NCBI RefSeq assembly: GCF_010183535.1
Contig: NC_071333.1
Location: forward strand, 15,994,587-16,058,586
DNA from: Caenorhabditis remanei
Taxonomy: Eukaryota; Nematoda; Chromadorea; Rhabditida; Rhabditidae
Reading direction: 5' to 3'
DNA: 64,000 nucleotides
Part shown: positions 1 through 10,903 of the stretch, piece by piece
How the letters are laid out: every line of letters starts with the position of its first letter
How positions within the stretch are numbered: the stretch's first letter is position 1
The notes under the pieces: generated by a model
Databases searched by the model: none
What the model saw: only the letters and a program-made list of their open reading frames with translations
Told to the model about the DNA's origin: nothing
Translations under genes and position numbers: made by a program

Positions 1-30
1 TTTCAGAAAAGAAGACTGATTTCGATGACA

Positions 31-420
31 GCTCACCTTCTACTAATCTCCTGTTTCAATTTCTTGAAACGTAGCTTGAAATAGGGACGTGAGAATAAGA
101 ATATTGACGAAGTGGTATATTCAACCAAGAATACATTTTTAAAGCCAGAACAATAGAATTAGAAAATCTTACTCAATAAGAGAACTAATTAGAAGGGTGA
201 AAAGAGAACAATACGGTAAAGTACCCAGAAACGTTATGTAGGTTGAACATTCATGCCTGTCACCAAATTTAATTAACAATTGTTTCACGCTCACCTCCAA
301 TTGGCGGCATAAATAAGCAGAACTAATACAAAATAGAAGAATACACAATATCAGAACAATCCGTAAAAACCAATGGATAGTTTGCTCAAAATTATTTTCT
401 CTTTGGCAATTTGCAGACAG
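31..420. repeat. Direct repeat, left copy (partner 1497-1861)
   Basis: About 390 bp here recurs in the same orientation at 1497-1861 with scattered substitutions and small indels. Both copies share a phrase about a TTTCAATTTCTTGAAACGTAG block followed by GGGACGTGA. No coding potential is visible. It flanks the tRNA-Pro pair, so the tRNA locus seems to have grown by local duplication. Confidence 0.7.
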
Positions 421-512
421 TAATTTTTAGCATAACCAGCCTGTCTGCCCCGCCTTCGGCGGTTCAGTCGGCTGGCCTCTTCTCATTTACGTGGCAACCC
501 TTTTTCGAATGT

Positions 513-618
513 GTCCGCATGGCCGAGTGGTCTAAAGCGGCGGTCGTGTCCATAGCACGCTAGTTCGGTTTTGCCCGCTGGCTTAGTTTCTCTTCTCTTT
601 CCAAAATCGTTGCGGACA
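513..618 (+). pseudogene. Decayed tRNA-like sequence (Leu/Ser-type A box)
   Basis: The 5' end GTCCGCATGGCCGAGTGGTC has a good tRNA acceptor start and an A box of the long-variable-arm (Leu/Ser) type. A sequence complementary to the acceptor strand, TGCGGAC, occurs at 611-617. No proper T arm or anticodon arm can be folded: the best B-box relative, GTTCGGTTTTG, is degenerate. I read it as a tRNA pseudogene or tRNA-derived repeat, not a working tRNA. Confidence 0.4.
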
Positions 619-818
619 GCGCCTCAGACAGACAGACAACGCCCAATTGTCTTTTATATATAAGAATGATTACAGGCACACGTGTGCATCGCAGAACAAA
701 ACCTGCACAGTGAGGTAAAGCACATACCGTAGAGAAGTGATCCAGAATATTAACAAGATCTTGTTTACATCAATGGCAATCTTTTTTCCTACATATCAAT
801 TTCACAAGTAAAAAAAAT

Positions 819-890
819 GGGCCGAACCGGGGATTGAACCCGGGACCTCTCGCACCCAAAGCGAGAATCATACCACTAGACCATTCGGCC
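819..890 (-). tRNA. tRNA-Pro (anticodon UGG)
   Basis: A 72-nt cloverleaf folds on the minus strand. The acceptor GGCCGAA pairs with TTCGGCC, the anticodon stem CTCGC/GCGAG encloses TTTGGGT with anticodon TGG, and the T arm contains GGGTTCAATCCCC. It is divergent to the tRNA at 1059. The four copies in the window appear identical, which suggests gene conversion or recent duplication. Confidence 0.95.
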
Positions 891-950
891 ACGATTGTGT
901 TCTTTAGACATTAAAATAAAGAAAAGCGCAAGAAACCCCTTTGTTCAGGT

Positions 951-1001
951 TTCCGCGCGGTGGCGCCCGATCTATTGACGCGTCTTGGGTTCCGCGCGGA
1001 A
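951..1001. other. GC-rich palindromic spacer between divergent tRNA-Pro genes (copy A)
   Basis: TTCCGCGCGG at one end is the exact reverse complement of CCGCGCGGAA at the other, around a 31-nt centre containing GGCGCCC and GACGCGTC. It lies in the 168-nt spacer between the two tRNA-Pro genes. The same 51 nt recur inverted at 3662-3712 with about three differences, while the flanking spacer has drifted more. Confidence 0.75.
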
Positions 1002-1058
1002 GGGTTATTGCGCTAAAGGAAAACATGATTCAATGGCGTTTTCATTGATAGATTCTGC

Positions 1059-1130
1059 GGCCGAATGGTCTAGTGGTATGATTCTCGCTTTGGGTGCGAG
1101 AGGTCCCGGGTTCAATCCCCGGTTCGGCCC
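1059..1130 (+). tRNA. tRNA-Pro (anticodon UGG)
   Basis: This 72-nt cloverleaf is identical to the copies at 819, 3533 and 3773, with anticodon TGG in a seven-base loop. It forms the plus member of a divergent pair, separated by 168 nt from the minus member. A discriminator C lies at 1130. Confidence 0.95.
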
Positions 1131-1900
1131 ATTTCCTTTTGAAATATCTTTGTGACCACTTAATATTCTATTAATGTAACATTTTATCAACGATTGTTTC
1201 TCCCCCTTTTAACGACTAATCCTAACCTACAGGGCCCAAAAAAAGACGGTAATATATTGTGATATGTAAAATGGCTGAATCAAATCTGCAAACCTGGAAA
1301 ACACTAGAACTTTTTTGTATTAGTTTGAGAGAAAGAAAGTTTTGTCTTGACGTAGCTGAAATCCGCTAGGTTAAGATGTTCTCACTAATCTACACTTATC
1401 TTTTGCAAATTTTTTTCCGAAAACTCTCGTTTTCCGAGCCGAGCCGACAGACTTTTTTGTATTAAGCTCATCAATTCTTTATCGCTCGAGGACACTTCAC
1501 TTTCTACTAATCTCTTGTTTCAATTTCTTGAAACGTAGCAATAAAAAGGGACGTGAAAATGAAAATATTGACAAAGTGGTATATTCGAAATGAATACGTT
1601 TCTAAAACCAGAACACTAATATTAGTAAATCTTACTCAATAGAAGAACCAATTAGTAGGGTGTAAAGAGAAAAATACGGTTAAGTGTGTGGAAACGTTGT
1701 AGATGTTGAACATCCATGCCCGTCTCTAAATTTAATTAGCAACTGTTGCATGCCCACCTCCAACTATAAGTAAAAAGTATTAAAACATAATAGGAGAATA
1801 CATAATATCTAAACAACGCGTACAGACCAATGGGTAGTTTGCTCAAAATTACTTTTCCAAGGCAGTAGGAAAACAATCCCTTTTTGCCATAATTACAGGC
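1131..1900. other. Intergenic; holds right copy of the 31-420 direct repeat
   Basis: I see no gene here. 1497-1861 is the second copy of the direct repeat that begins at 31. The rest is AT-rich sequence without splice-site-flanked open frames. Confidence 0.6.
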
Positions 1901-3428
1901 ATATAACCTATTCTCTGTAAGACTCGAGCAACGTGGGTACTAGGGATTTATTTTTGTATTAAAATGTATACCAGGCCATCAGTGACTCATACCATAATTT
2001 TTGGGCCCCGGCTCCGGGCTACGGTAGTACGGTAGGTGCTCAAAGGTCAAAAAATTTATTTTTTTGTTTTTCATTTTTAAAAGCTGATTTTTTTCCAACA
2101 AAATATGCACAATTAGTATATACTTTTCCCAAATTATCAGACTTGAACAACTTTTTTTCACCGAGTTGACACCAAAATACCCAAAATTTTGAGACATTTT
2201 GACAGAAAATCAAAATTTTCGATCCTTATTCAAAAAAACCCCACGACAAAACTTTTGTTTTTCAAATAAGAATTGCAAATTCTTTGATTTAAAAATATAT
2301 TCGTTCAAAACAACCTCTGAGCAGAAACCCAAAAGTGCGTCTGACTGAATGACAAAAAAATTTTTTAGACGAAAACCAAAAATTCTTTATTGATATCGTA
2401 AGATCGTGTTATACTGAACATTTTTTGTACTGACACTTTTTTACCAAACTAAGTCCATCTATGAGAAAATCATGTTCAAGATGAAACCAACGCAAAATTT
2501 CTCGTTTCGCACTGCGCATCAAAAGGAAAGTTATTTTCCTTAATTTTCTTATTTTTTGATTTATGTTCTGTAACCAGCAATAAAATAAGTTTGTTTGCTT
2601 GATTTCGTCAATATGTTGTTTCAGTAGAAAACTCGAACGTATAGGGATACGTGGAAATTTCATCACATGTTACAGTGAGACAGGAACTCATGTAAAACTC
2701 ATCTTTATCGTGTTTAACACATTGTTACAAACACTTAATTAAAACTAATTTTAAAACTAAAAAAAAACTTGAAAAAATTTATATTTTAGATGAGTGGTGT
2801 AAAATGGAATTTTGCGTTGTTTTCATCTTGAACATGATTTTCTCATAGATGGACTTAGTTTGGTAAAAATGTGTCAGTATAAAAAATGTTCAGTATAACA
2901 CAATCTTACGATATCAATAAAGAATTTTTGATTTTCGTCTAAAAAATTTTTTTGTCATTCAGTCAGACGCACTTTTGGGTTTCTGCTCAGAGGTTGTTTT
3001 GAACGAATATATTTTTAAATCAAAGAATTTGGAATTTTTATTTGAAAAACAAAAATTTTGTCGTGGGGTTTTTAAGGATCGAAAATTTCGATTTTCTGTC
3101 AAAATGTCTCAAAATTTTGGGTATTTTGGTGTGAACTCGGTGAAAAAAAGTTGTTCAAGTCTGATAATTTGGGAAAAGTATATACTAACTGTGCATATTT
3201 TTTGGAAAAAAATCAGCTTTTAAAAATGAAAAACAAAAAAATAAATTTTTTGACCTTTGAGCACCTACCGTACTACCGTAACTCAGAGCCCGGGCCCAAA
3301 AATTATGGTATGGGTCACTGATGGCCTAATGTATATGCACATGCAATTTTTAATCTGTAACATCAATACAGGCCGTACGCCCCTACCTACTGTGACCATG
3401 TTCGACTCTTACAGAGAATAGGTTATAT
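1901..3428. mobile_element. Foldback (long inverted repeat) element, copy 1
   Basis: The ends are ATATAACCTATTCTCTGTAA and its reverse complement. Inside lie long inverted arms, roughly 1930-2660 and 2780-3400; the same translated phrase appears on opposite strands at about 2190 and 3105. No transposase frame is present, so it is a non-autonomous foldback/MITE-like element. It shares its ends and the internal phrase TAGGTGCTCAAAGGT with the element at 31180-33044. It sits inside the inverted duplication of the tRNA-Pro pair. Confidence 0.8.
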
Positions 3429-3532
3429 GTGTACATAACAGACCAAAAAAAGTGATGAAAAAGAAATATCGTCCGTTCCCATCAATTGTAATCGTTCTTT
3501 CTTGATACTAGGTTAACTAGTAAAAAATGAAT

Positions 3533-3604
3533 GGGCCGAACCGGGGATTGAACCCGGGACCTCTCGCACCCAAAGCGAGAATCATACCACTAGACCATTC
3601 GGCC
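3533..3604 (-). tRNA. tRNA-Pro (anticodon UGG)
   Basis: This is identical in sequence to the tRNA at 819. It is the minus member of the second divergent pair; the partner at 3773 starts 168 nt away, the same spacing as in the first pair. Confidence 0.95.
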
Positions 3605-3661
3605 ACAGAATCTGTCATAGAAAACACCAGTGAAACATGTTCTCTTATTACACAATAACCC

Positions 3662-3712
3662 TTCCGCGCGGAACCCAAGACGCGTCAACAGAACGGGCGC
3701 CACCGCGCGGAA
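3662..3712. other. GC-rich palindromic spacer between divergent tRNA-Pro genes (copy B, inverted)
   Basis: This is the reverse complement of 951-1001 with about three changes. The TTCCGCGCGG / CCGCGCGGAA arms are perfectly kept. Confidence 0.75.
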
Positions 3713-3772
3713 AACTGAACAAAAGGGTTTCCCGCGTTATTCTTTATTTGAATGTCTGAAGAAGCCAATCGC

Positions 3773-3844
3773 GGCCGAATGGTCTAGTGGTATGATTCTC
3801 GCTTTGGGTGCGAGAGGTCCCGGGTTCAATCCCCGGTTCGGCCC
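3773..3844 (+). tRNA. tRNA-Pro (anticodon UGG)
   Basis: This is identical to the tRNA at 1059, with anticodon TGG. It is the plus member of the second divergent pair. Confidence 0.95.
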
Positions 3845-3979
3845 ATTCCTTTTTGTTTGAGAATCTTGTGGTGAGTTTATTTCATAGAATATATACTTTT
3901 TATTGGTTTGTTCCAGAAATTCATATAAATAAATAAATTGTTATGATGGTGTATTGTGGCAGGTTATTTACAAATAATT

Positions 3980-4521
3980 TCAACGATGACGGATTCCCTT
4001 CGATGGTAATTGCAGAGCTGGATCAGATAAAATGTGTCCTTTGTTTTTGATGTCTCGTTGTGTTTTGTTATAAGAGACGTTGTTGAGCAAAAGAATGGAT
4101 CTCCAGAGTTCGAACTTTTTGTGGTCCTGAAATATATTAATTGAGATATTCACATTTTCAACAAGAGAATACAGTGAGCACCATGTGTTTAGAGCATCAG
4201 AAAATGTTTGTAATTGTTAAAAGGTGAACTACATCTGGTATTAAAATCCACCTACATCACCTCCTTTGAAAAAACAGAGATATATATTTCTAATATGTAG
4301 GGTACTGTATGTTTCAACCAACTCTATTCTATTTTTTTCTCATGCCAGACACTTACAATATGGACAGCGTGCGGTCCCATTCCCAGAATGACCTTCGATG
4401 CATTCACGACACGACGAGCCCTGGTCAATTGCAGCTCATTAAGAGCAGACGATGACAATGGATTGTGAGTGAGATCGTCGATTTCCCTTTCGAAACGCAC
4501 TTTGAAGCGAGTAATGTACTG
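3980..4521 (-). CDS. Partial gene: two 3' exons of an unrecognised protein
   Basis: Two minus-strand exons splice in phase 0. The upstream exon is 4518 (or 4521) to 4357: 54 codons beginning YITRFKVRFE, with acceptor TTTTTTAG followed by CAG (a NAGNAG site) and donor GTAAGTGT. The terminal exon is 4126 to 3980: 48 codons from DHKKFELWRS to a TGA. The product is basic and probably helical. No 5' exon or start codon was found in 4522-6175, so the gene is either truncated or has distant or short 5' exons. The placement of KFELW after a GMGPH segment vaguely recalls TMA16-type proteins; I regard this as a guess. Confidence 0.5.
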
Positions 4522-6175
4522 CTAAAAAAGGAAAATGGAATGGGATGAAGGAGTAGCTTTGAAAAACTTGCAATCATGAAATCCGACATCTTTGAGAATT
4601 CAGTGAATTTTTTCGAGATTCGAAGGAAATGGGTATCTGGAAAATGTAGTTTTGGCAAGTCGGCTATATTAGGAAGTAACAATTCAGGAAGTAAGAAACT
4701 TGCAAGACTCTTCAAACAAAGTTCCCAGACAAGTACGCTTATAAAATATTCAACCCAAAAAAAGAAACTAAAGAACTGGAACAGGAAAATGAAAAAGACA
4801 TTCAGTATTTTAACGAATTAGTACTTTTTTGAGTTTGAGAAGGTGGAGTACGCTGTTCAAAATTCTCAGACGGATGCGCATTTTTCGTTAGACTTTTTAT
4901 AATCCGCTGCACTAATCCTCCCCATCTTTGTGCATTTCCTTCAAATTTATAATGTAAAGTGAAGAACGCTGTATGACATTGAGGTTAAAAAGATGTGACG
5001 TTTCCAGGTACAAAATTTGAAATCGACAAGAAGAAGATATCTAAAAGAGGAGAAGATCTAAAAGGACACAACATCTAAAAAAGGAAAAAATGCACTTGTC
5101 TTGTTGAAAAGAACGGAGAAAAAGAGGCTCTTTCGTTTGTGTTTCCTATACCAAATTGTGTTCTATCCAGACTCATATAAACCCTTTTTTTTCACTATTC
5201 TCTTTTCTTTGACCGATGTATCAAATTGGCACTTGTTTCCTTATTCAGTAAGAAAAGAACACTCTCTGAAAATCTAGAGAAAAAGAAGAAAAAGCAAAAA
5301 AAGTGACGGCGTTCTTTTGGAGAGCAAGATGAATTGAGAGCTGAGAGAAATGAGCTTGGAGCAAAAAAGGGAGAAAAAGATAAATGAGTCAATGTGGGTA
5401 AGATGGGCATCTCGCAGATGGGAAGATGCCCTTTCACCAAAATAAGAATAATGGAAAAGTACGAAGAGGGTGTTCGGATTTTTTGTTGGGTTAACGTGGT
5501 ATGGCAGAGGCGCTTTTAATAGCGGTTTTGGAAATGAAACCGAAAAACCAAACCTTTTCTGGAGAGACCGAAATCTGAATATGAATCTCAACGCAATCTT
5601 TTAACCGAGTGAGTTCAGCAGTACAAACCTGATTTATATATTCTTCGGAATATCTAACCTAGAAGTGATTTATAGACATATATAGTGAAACGTCATCAAT
5701 CTAGTGGTTTTCTCATTTCCGGACTCTTTTTTCCAGCAAATCTGGAAATGAGAGGTTTTGGTGCACACATTCCAATTATATTGAATCACGGTAACATTCA
5801 TTTTTTTAATTCGTTTTCTCTGACTCTGGAGGTCATTCGATATTTGAAATATATATTATTTGACTGGGAGTCCTACAAAATTTTATGTTGTCTTATTTTG
5901 AACTCATCTATTATTCCTTAAGCGAAGACGCGCCGGCAGAATTATTTTGCAAAGAACTAATCAAGTTGATGGTTTTATGTTTTTTTTTCATGAAAATTTC
6001 TTCCTCAAACTCAAAAAAATATGAGTCTTCAAATTTTTGCGTTTGCTGGTAAGAGTAATATTCAAACAAATTTTATCATGAAAAACGTTTGGAAATTGAA
6101 CAGATGGAACAATTGTTCTTTTTGGGACATCAGTTTCCATTACTGCTACTGAAGTTAGAGCTCCCCGTCGTTACG
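4522..6175. other. Intergenic, no supported gene
   Basis: Several open frames occur, but they lack splice sites and have low-complexity Phe/Ser/Leu translations typical of AT- or TC-rich intergenic worm DNA. Missing 5' exons of the gene ending at 3980 may be here, but I could not identify them. Confidence 0.4.
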
Positions 6176-6526
6176 TCAGTGATTTTTTTGATTTTTTTTT
6201 GCATGAGTAATCTGTACTTCGTTTAAAATACATTTGTAAGACAGATAGACTGGTTCATATTTTAATCCGCTTCTAACTCCATTTTTTCGTTTTTTTTCGA
6301 AAATGTCCTTTTCTAGGTGTTTTTTCTGCTCTAGAAGATTTGTTCCCCAGTTGTTCTTCATGCAATTGCTCTTTCCGTTTTCGATTCTGAATTCATCATA
6401 AAATGGGCGTGTGCAGCCATAGAAACAGGGTCCACAGACGTTTTTATCGAGATCCGAAAGGACATTATCGAGCCCATTCTCACGCACCATTATTATATTT
6501 TCTTCGTATTCTTCATTCGTAGACAT
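6176..6526 (-). CDS. Small hypothetical protein (116 aa)
   Basis: A single open exon of 117 codons begins at ATG 6526-6524 (MSTNEEYEEN) and ends at TGA 6176. The N-terminal third is acidic. It is followed by a cysteine-containing stretch (CGPCFYGCTRPFYDEF) and a Lys-rich C-terminus. The start is only 47 bp from the divergent cyclin T start at 6574, so a shared bidirectional promoter is likely if the gene is real. No family is recognised. It could be one exon of a longer gene or a chance frame, although its composition is less biased than the shadows around it. Confidence 0.4.
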   Translation of the reverse strand: MSTNEEYEENIIMVRENGLDNVLSDLDKNVCGPCFYGCTRPFYDEFRIENGKSNCMKNNWGTNLLEQKKHLEKDIFEKKRKNGVRSGLKYEPVYLSYKCILNEVQITHAKKNQKNH

Positions 6527-6573
6527 TTTTCTCCTTCTCAACACTCACCTTCCTTATTTTTAGTTATCCTAAC

Positions 6574-8232
6574 ATGCCACAAAACGGTGAATCAGATGTG
6601 GACGACAGTGCCAGATCGAAACTAATCAAGACAAATTGGCTTCATGACGAGGAAGACGTAAGTTAGTTTTTGTTGAAGATATTGTGATGTGATCTTCAAA
6701 AAATACTACCAGACGGTGTACTGGCTACATTAGCGATAAAATTCAAGATTATTTAGATATGAGCTTTAGATATGAACCCAATAACACAAAAGCATTGAAT
6801 AACCCCGTGATACTCTATTTTCCTTCTTTAAAAATGAAAACCACAAAATGTTTTGAAAATCCCGTTTTTTGATCTACATGTTAATAACCTAGTCTACAAC
6901 TGTTCTGACTAAAAAATTAGACAAGCATCCGCTCACAGGAATTTCTGATCTCTTAGTACAAATTGGAGTAAATCGGCCCAGGAGCTGAGAGGGCAAGATA
7001 CATACCACAAGTTTGCGTTCAATAATTGTTAAAAATTATTAGCTGATCAACAACAGTCCAAGTCAACTGGACGGGATCTCTTTCCAACTGGAGCGTTTGA
7101 AGAAAAGAGAAGGATGCGAGTTCATTTTCAATGCTACCAAAAAAGTCATGGAGGGAATCGATGAAACGTACGCTCTTCATTTTGTATTCAATCAATCACA
7201 CAAAAAATTCATTTTTAGTCGCTTGATTTCTACCGCTGCTTACTTCTTCCACCGTTTCTACACTATTCAATCTCTGAAAAAATGCGATCCGATTGACGTT
7301 GCAGCAGCGAGTGTTCTGGTGACGTGTAAACCAGAATTGTACCGAACCCCTCTGCTGAATATTGTGAAAATCGTGTGGAATCATAAGTATCCTTCGAAAC
7401 AACCGACAGACGAGGGATTGCAGCAGTTGAAAAGTCTGGTGATCTTATTGGAAGCTTTATTGTTGAAAACTTTAGGTGGGTAATATAATTAGGTGAGAGA
7501 CACATTTTCATTTGCAGGATTCGACTTGAATATCCAACTACCTCACTACTTTATTCTCAAAATAATGGGAGAAATCGATCAAGGTAGTGGTCAAAACGTG
7601 GAGGTTGTGAAATCTGCGTATTTTCTGGCGACTGAAATGTAAGTTCCACATCCCTATACTTTTAATTATTAATCGTTTCAGGCTGTTGTTCAGTAACTGG
7701 TCAGTACGATTCTCCTCCCCAACCATTGCTGCAGCGTGTCTCAAAATCGCTGGTATCAGTCATAGACAAAAAATGTGTGACATCACGGCGGATAATATGG
7801 GAGAGGATTGGTACAAAGTATATGAACCTTCCTTGAAGTCGAAAGTAATTAGATACATGACAAGTGAAATCGTGTGTGGCCGAGTGCCAGCAATATATGA
7901 TCTCATCAGGGAGAAAGATCATCGCGGTTTCAAAAAAATTATAACGGAACGAGAGAATGTTTATATAAGACCCATCAAATCAGAGTGGAGAACTTGTGGA
8001 CGTAAGAGACATTGGACAACTCAACCTCACTCCTCTCAAAATGCTGCCTCGACATCAAACTCGTCTTCAAACACTAAACATATACCATCACTTCTGGAAC
8101 TCCACATGTAAGCGTGAAAATTCAGAGTTTTATTTTTTCAGACCCTCATTTTCTGATAATTTCAGACCGAAAATGTCGGATTTCGAGAGACGAAACCCTT
8201 CTGTGTTCTCGCAAACATCAGAAGAATGGTGA
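6574..8232 (+). CDS. Cyclin T-like protein (P-TEFb cyclin subunit family)
   Basis: Six exons: 6574-6657, 7043-7167, 7219-7475, 7518-7638, 7682-8107 and 8142-8232 (1104 nt, 367 aa). A splice acceptor TTTTTAG lies just before the ATG, as for trans-spliced worm genes. The first cyclin box contains RLISTAAYFFHRFY, then AAASVLVTCKPE with the cyclin-box lysine and glutamate; the second box contains SPTIAAACLKIAGI. A segment NNSPSQLDGI before the box matches the conserved NSPS motif at the start of cyclin T/K proteins. Cyclin T binds CDK9 and activates RNA polymerase II elongation; by similarity this is a C. elegans CIT-1-type protein. The short tail (after residue about 300) is Ser/Asn-rich with no long His-rich region. 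The last intron has two in-frame acceptors, 8141 and 8165, differing by 8 codons. The last exons and 3' flank are partly duplicated downstream (about 8870-9460). Confidence 0.85.
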
Positions 8233-8400
8233 TGATATAATTTCAACTCCTCTTTCTTATATCTAATTTTTGAAATCCTGTATTGCCTTTAACCTTAGAT
8301 TTGGTTTTCTTCCCGTTTGTATGCGCCTGAATTTTTTGTTAATGAATCGTAATTTTTTAACTCACCTGACCTTCAGACTGAAGTCACTTTCCTGATACAT

Positions 8401-8467
8401 CTATTAGATAATTAGACGGTCTCAACAGTTTACTTTGTTAGTTGAGACTCTTCTAATTATCTAATAG
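8401..8467. ncRNA. Candidate hairpin RNA, copy 1
   Basis: CTATTAGATAATTAGACGGT, extended by CTCAAC, pairs almost perfectly (26-27 nt arms, one small internal loop) with the downstream arm ending TCTAATTATCTAATAG, around a 14-nt loop. Its size resembles a microRNA precursor. A second copy is at 9079-9145 with an identical 5' arm but a different loop. I do not recognise a known mature miRNA. It could equally be a short inverted repeat in the cyclin T 3' flank. Confidence 0.35.
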
Positions 8468-8869
8468 TTGCGAGAAAAATGTATCTACAGTGAAATAGGA
8501 ATCCAGGTAGCCCTAAGATTAATACAATAGTCGATTGGAAGAAATGTGTAGTCGCTGAGACTATGAGCGTCTGAGCGAAAAGTGAAGAAGGCGAGGATTA
8601 AAATAAGAATTTCATACCTCGTGACACCACAAAGCCGATATCAGACGCAACGAAAAATTGTATTATCCGAGAAGTACGTAGACGCTCCTATTGTACTTGT
8701 GTACGTTTTATAGATTGGGATATAGGGAATACGTTTTTTGATTTTTGCAATTGATCGGATCGATAGTTCTTTCGCGTGTCTCAATAAGGGAATCGTGACC
8801 GTAATAGTCATCGAAATGCGTAAAGTTCTGCCTCAACATTAAATGGTCAGCTACCGATACTCAAAACTT

Positions 8870-9460
8870 CTACAACCACCAAAAAATACCTTCACTTCCG
8901 GATAATCTTTGCCTGCGATTATCGAAATTCTGAGTTTTAATTTTCCAGACCATTATTTCCTAATAATTTCAGACCAAACATGCCTCATCTCGAACAACGC
9001 TGAATTCTTCTTTACCTATTGAATTGTCTTTCTTCAACTCACCATGACCTTTAAATTAGTGTCTTTTTTCTGATCCACCTATTAGATAATTAGACGGTCT
9101 CAACACTTGACTTGGTTAGTTGAGACTCTTCTAATCATCTAATAGTTGTGAGAAAGATGTATCTGCAGTGAAATAAGAATCCAGGTAGCCATAAGATTAA
9201 TATAGTCGATTGGAAGAAATGTCTAGTCGCTGAGACTATGAGCGTCTGAGCTAAAAGTGAAGAAGGCGGGGATTAAAATAAGGATTTTATACTTCGTGTC
9301 ACCACAAATCCGATATCAGACACAAGGAAAAATTTGTATTATGCGAGGAGTGCGTAGACACTCTTATTGTACCTATGCATCTTTTGTAGGTTGGGATATA
9401 GGGTTTACGTAGTTGAACTTTTGAAATTGATCTGATTGATAGCTCATTTGTGTGTCTCAA
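8870..9460 (+). repeat. Diverged tandem copy of the cyclin T 3' end and flank
   Basis: Sequence from about 8070-8790 (end of cyclin exon 5, exon 6, hairpin and about 300 bp beyond) recurs here at reduced identity. The copied last exon (about 8942-9004) retains ATTTCAGACC and then hits a stop soon after, so it is a dead exon. The about 250 bp following the hairpin is better conserved between the copies than the copied exon. Confidence 0.65.
9079..9145. ncRNA. Candidate hairpin RNA, copy 2
   Basis: The 67-nt stem-loop has the same arms as 8401-8467. The 5' arm is unchanged, the 3' arm differs by one base (which makes an A:C mismatch), and the loop differs at several positions. Confidence 0.35.
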
Positions 9461-9605
9461 TCAGGAGATGCTGAAAAATTTGAAATCTAACTGAAAAACT
9501 GAAAAATATAGAGAGCTAGAACTTTGTAAAAAGGTGAAAGGATATGAGTACAACACTTGGTTGTAAAAAGCATTGATAAGAATGATGTTGTTGGCTTAAA
9601 TTGTT

Positions 9606-10030
9606 TAACAAGGAAAGTCTTTGGGGGGCGCGGCTTTCTAACTATCTTTAAATTTGGTTATAGGTACTTCCGTCTACAGTGAGTTTATTTCTGTTATGAG
9701 CTCTCAAACTTTTCATATGGTTAAGTTTTTTGATATGGAATCTCAAATCCGCAACATATACGCTATCGCGCAGTTTTAAATGTGTGTTTTCAGCGGTTCA
9801 TTTGTGCTCGTACGTTAAAAATAAGAAAATCTTTGGGTATACTATTTGCCGATCTGGAATTCCATATGAAAAAGCTTAGTCATATAAAAAGTTTGACAGC
9901 TCACAACCCGGCTCATAGATACATTTAGCCGGTTTTGATAGCAAAAATGGACTCCTCGCTGTCGAAAGTACCTACAATCAATCTTATAGATCGTTTTTGA
10001 AAGCCGCGTCTCTAAAACATCCCTTGTTAG
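9606..10030. mobile_element. Small foldback/MITE-like inverted repeat
   Basis: The left arm starts TAACAAGGAAAGTC and contains GCGCGGCTTTC. The right arm is its inverted partner, ending GAAAGCCGCGTC...CCCTTGTTAG. Further in, TAGGTACTTCCGTC pairs with the inverse of CGAAAGTACCTA. No open reading frame of its own. Confidence 0.6.
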
Positions 10031-10462
10031 AATTTTCATTTTGATCGGATGGATATTTCCCTTGTGCGGCTCAATAAGGAAATGCCAAGATGTATCCAAG
10101 GTGGTGTCATTTTCAGACTAAAATGTATTAGTTCTTCTACTAGCAAATGAGCATTTTGTGGTTCTGTTTTCCTCTGGCCACCACTTGGAGAAAACATTCA
10201 CCTGATTGGCTATGAGTCATAATACAGTCAGCAAAATGTGTTCGTGCCACCGCGTTCCAACGCTTCGAAACAAGCTGATGGAGAACGCCTGCGTTTTTTC
10301 GCCCCCCCCCCCCCCCACAGTTTCATTTCATCATCTCCTCCGGCATTTGTTTCTCACCTCGTCTCATTACTTGTGTTCAATCCTGTTGTGCACTAATAAA
10401 TACGGTAATTATTTTTCTGAAAATTGTAACGACTAATTAAGTTATTTTTTAGGTTGTCAAAA

Positions 10463-10903
10463 ATGAATCAGCGCCGTCCCCCCAATCGTTCCTCTCCACG
10501 TCGTAACTTGAGCAGATATGAGTTGGTAAGCTAAATACAGCCGGAAATAAATAAAAATGAAACATTTTTACAGTATGAGATCCGTACCCTGCTCCATCTT
10601 CACAACCATCAGATGTATTTATTTGTAAGTTTCAATTTGAAACATTTTTAGTAACTCAAACTTCAGAAATTGTGTCCTAACTGATTATTTTTATTCGCAA
10701 ATTTTCTATATCTGACATAATCCTTTTTGAAGCAAAGAAGCCGCTTCACTCACCTCGAGCGTTACGGGGAGTTGGTTTTTATTGGCGAGCAGCTGCTTGT
10801 TATCACCGTCCTCGGAAATAGTCCGTACACTCCAAGTGGGGAGGAACTTGTACGCGAAATGATTCAAATGATTCAAAACTTTGATCTCAATTTTTTGTTC
10901 TAA
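10463..10903 (+). CDS. Three-exon small helical protein, divergent family member (94 aa)
   Basis: Exons: 10463-10525 (21 codons), 10574-10624 (17 codons), 10733-10903 (57 codons with TAA). All introns are phase 0 and an acceptor TTTTTTAG lies 10 bp before the ATG. The product starts MNQRRPPNRSSPRRNLSRY and has an Arg/Pro-rich N-terminus. Exon 3 (QRSRFTHLERYGELVFIGEQ then LLVITVLGNSPYTPSGEELV) matches the spacing of the MAEQN family in exon 3 (G-x-x-P/S then E/D helix). The 51-nt middle exon is the family hallmark. No signal peptide or known domain. Function unknown. Confidence 0.75.

Noticed and set aside
4425..4715. Minus-strand 96-codon frame overlapping the exon at 4357-4521
   Set aside because: Out of frame with the well-spliced exon; shadow.
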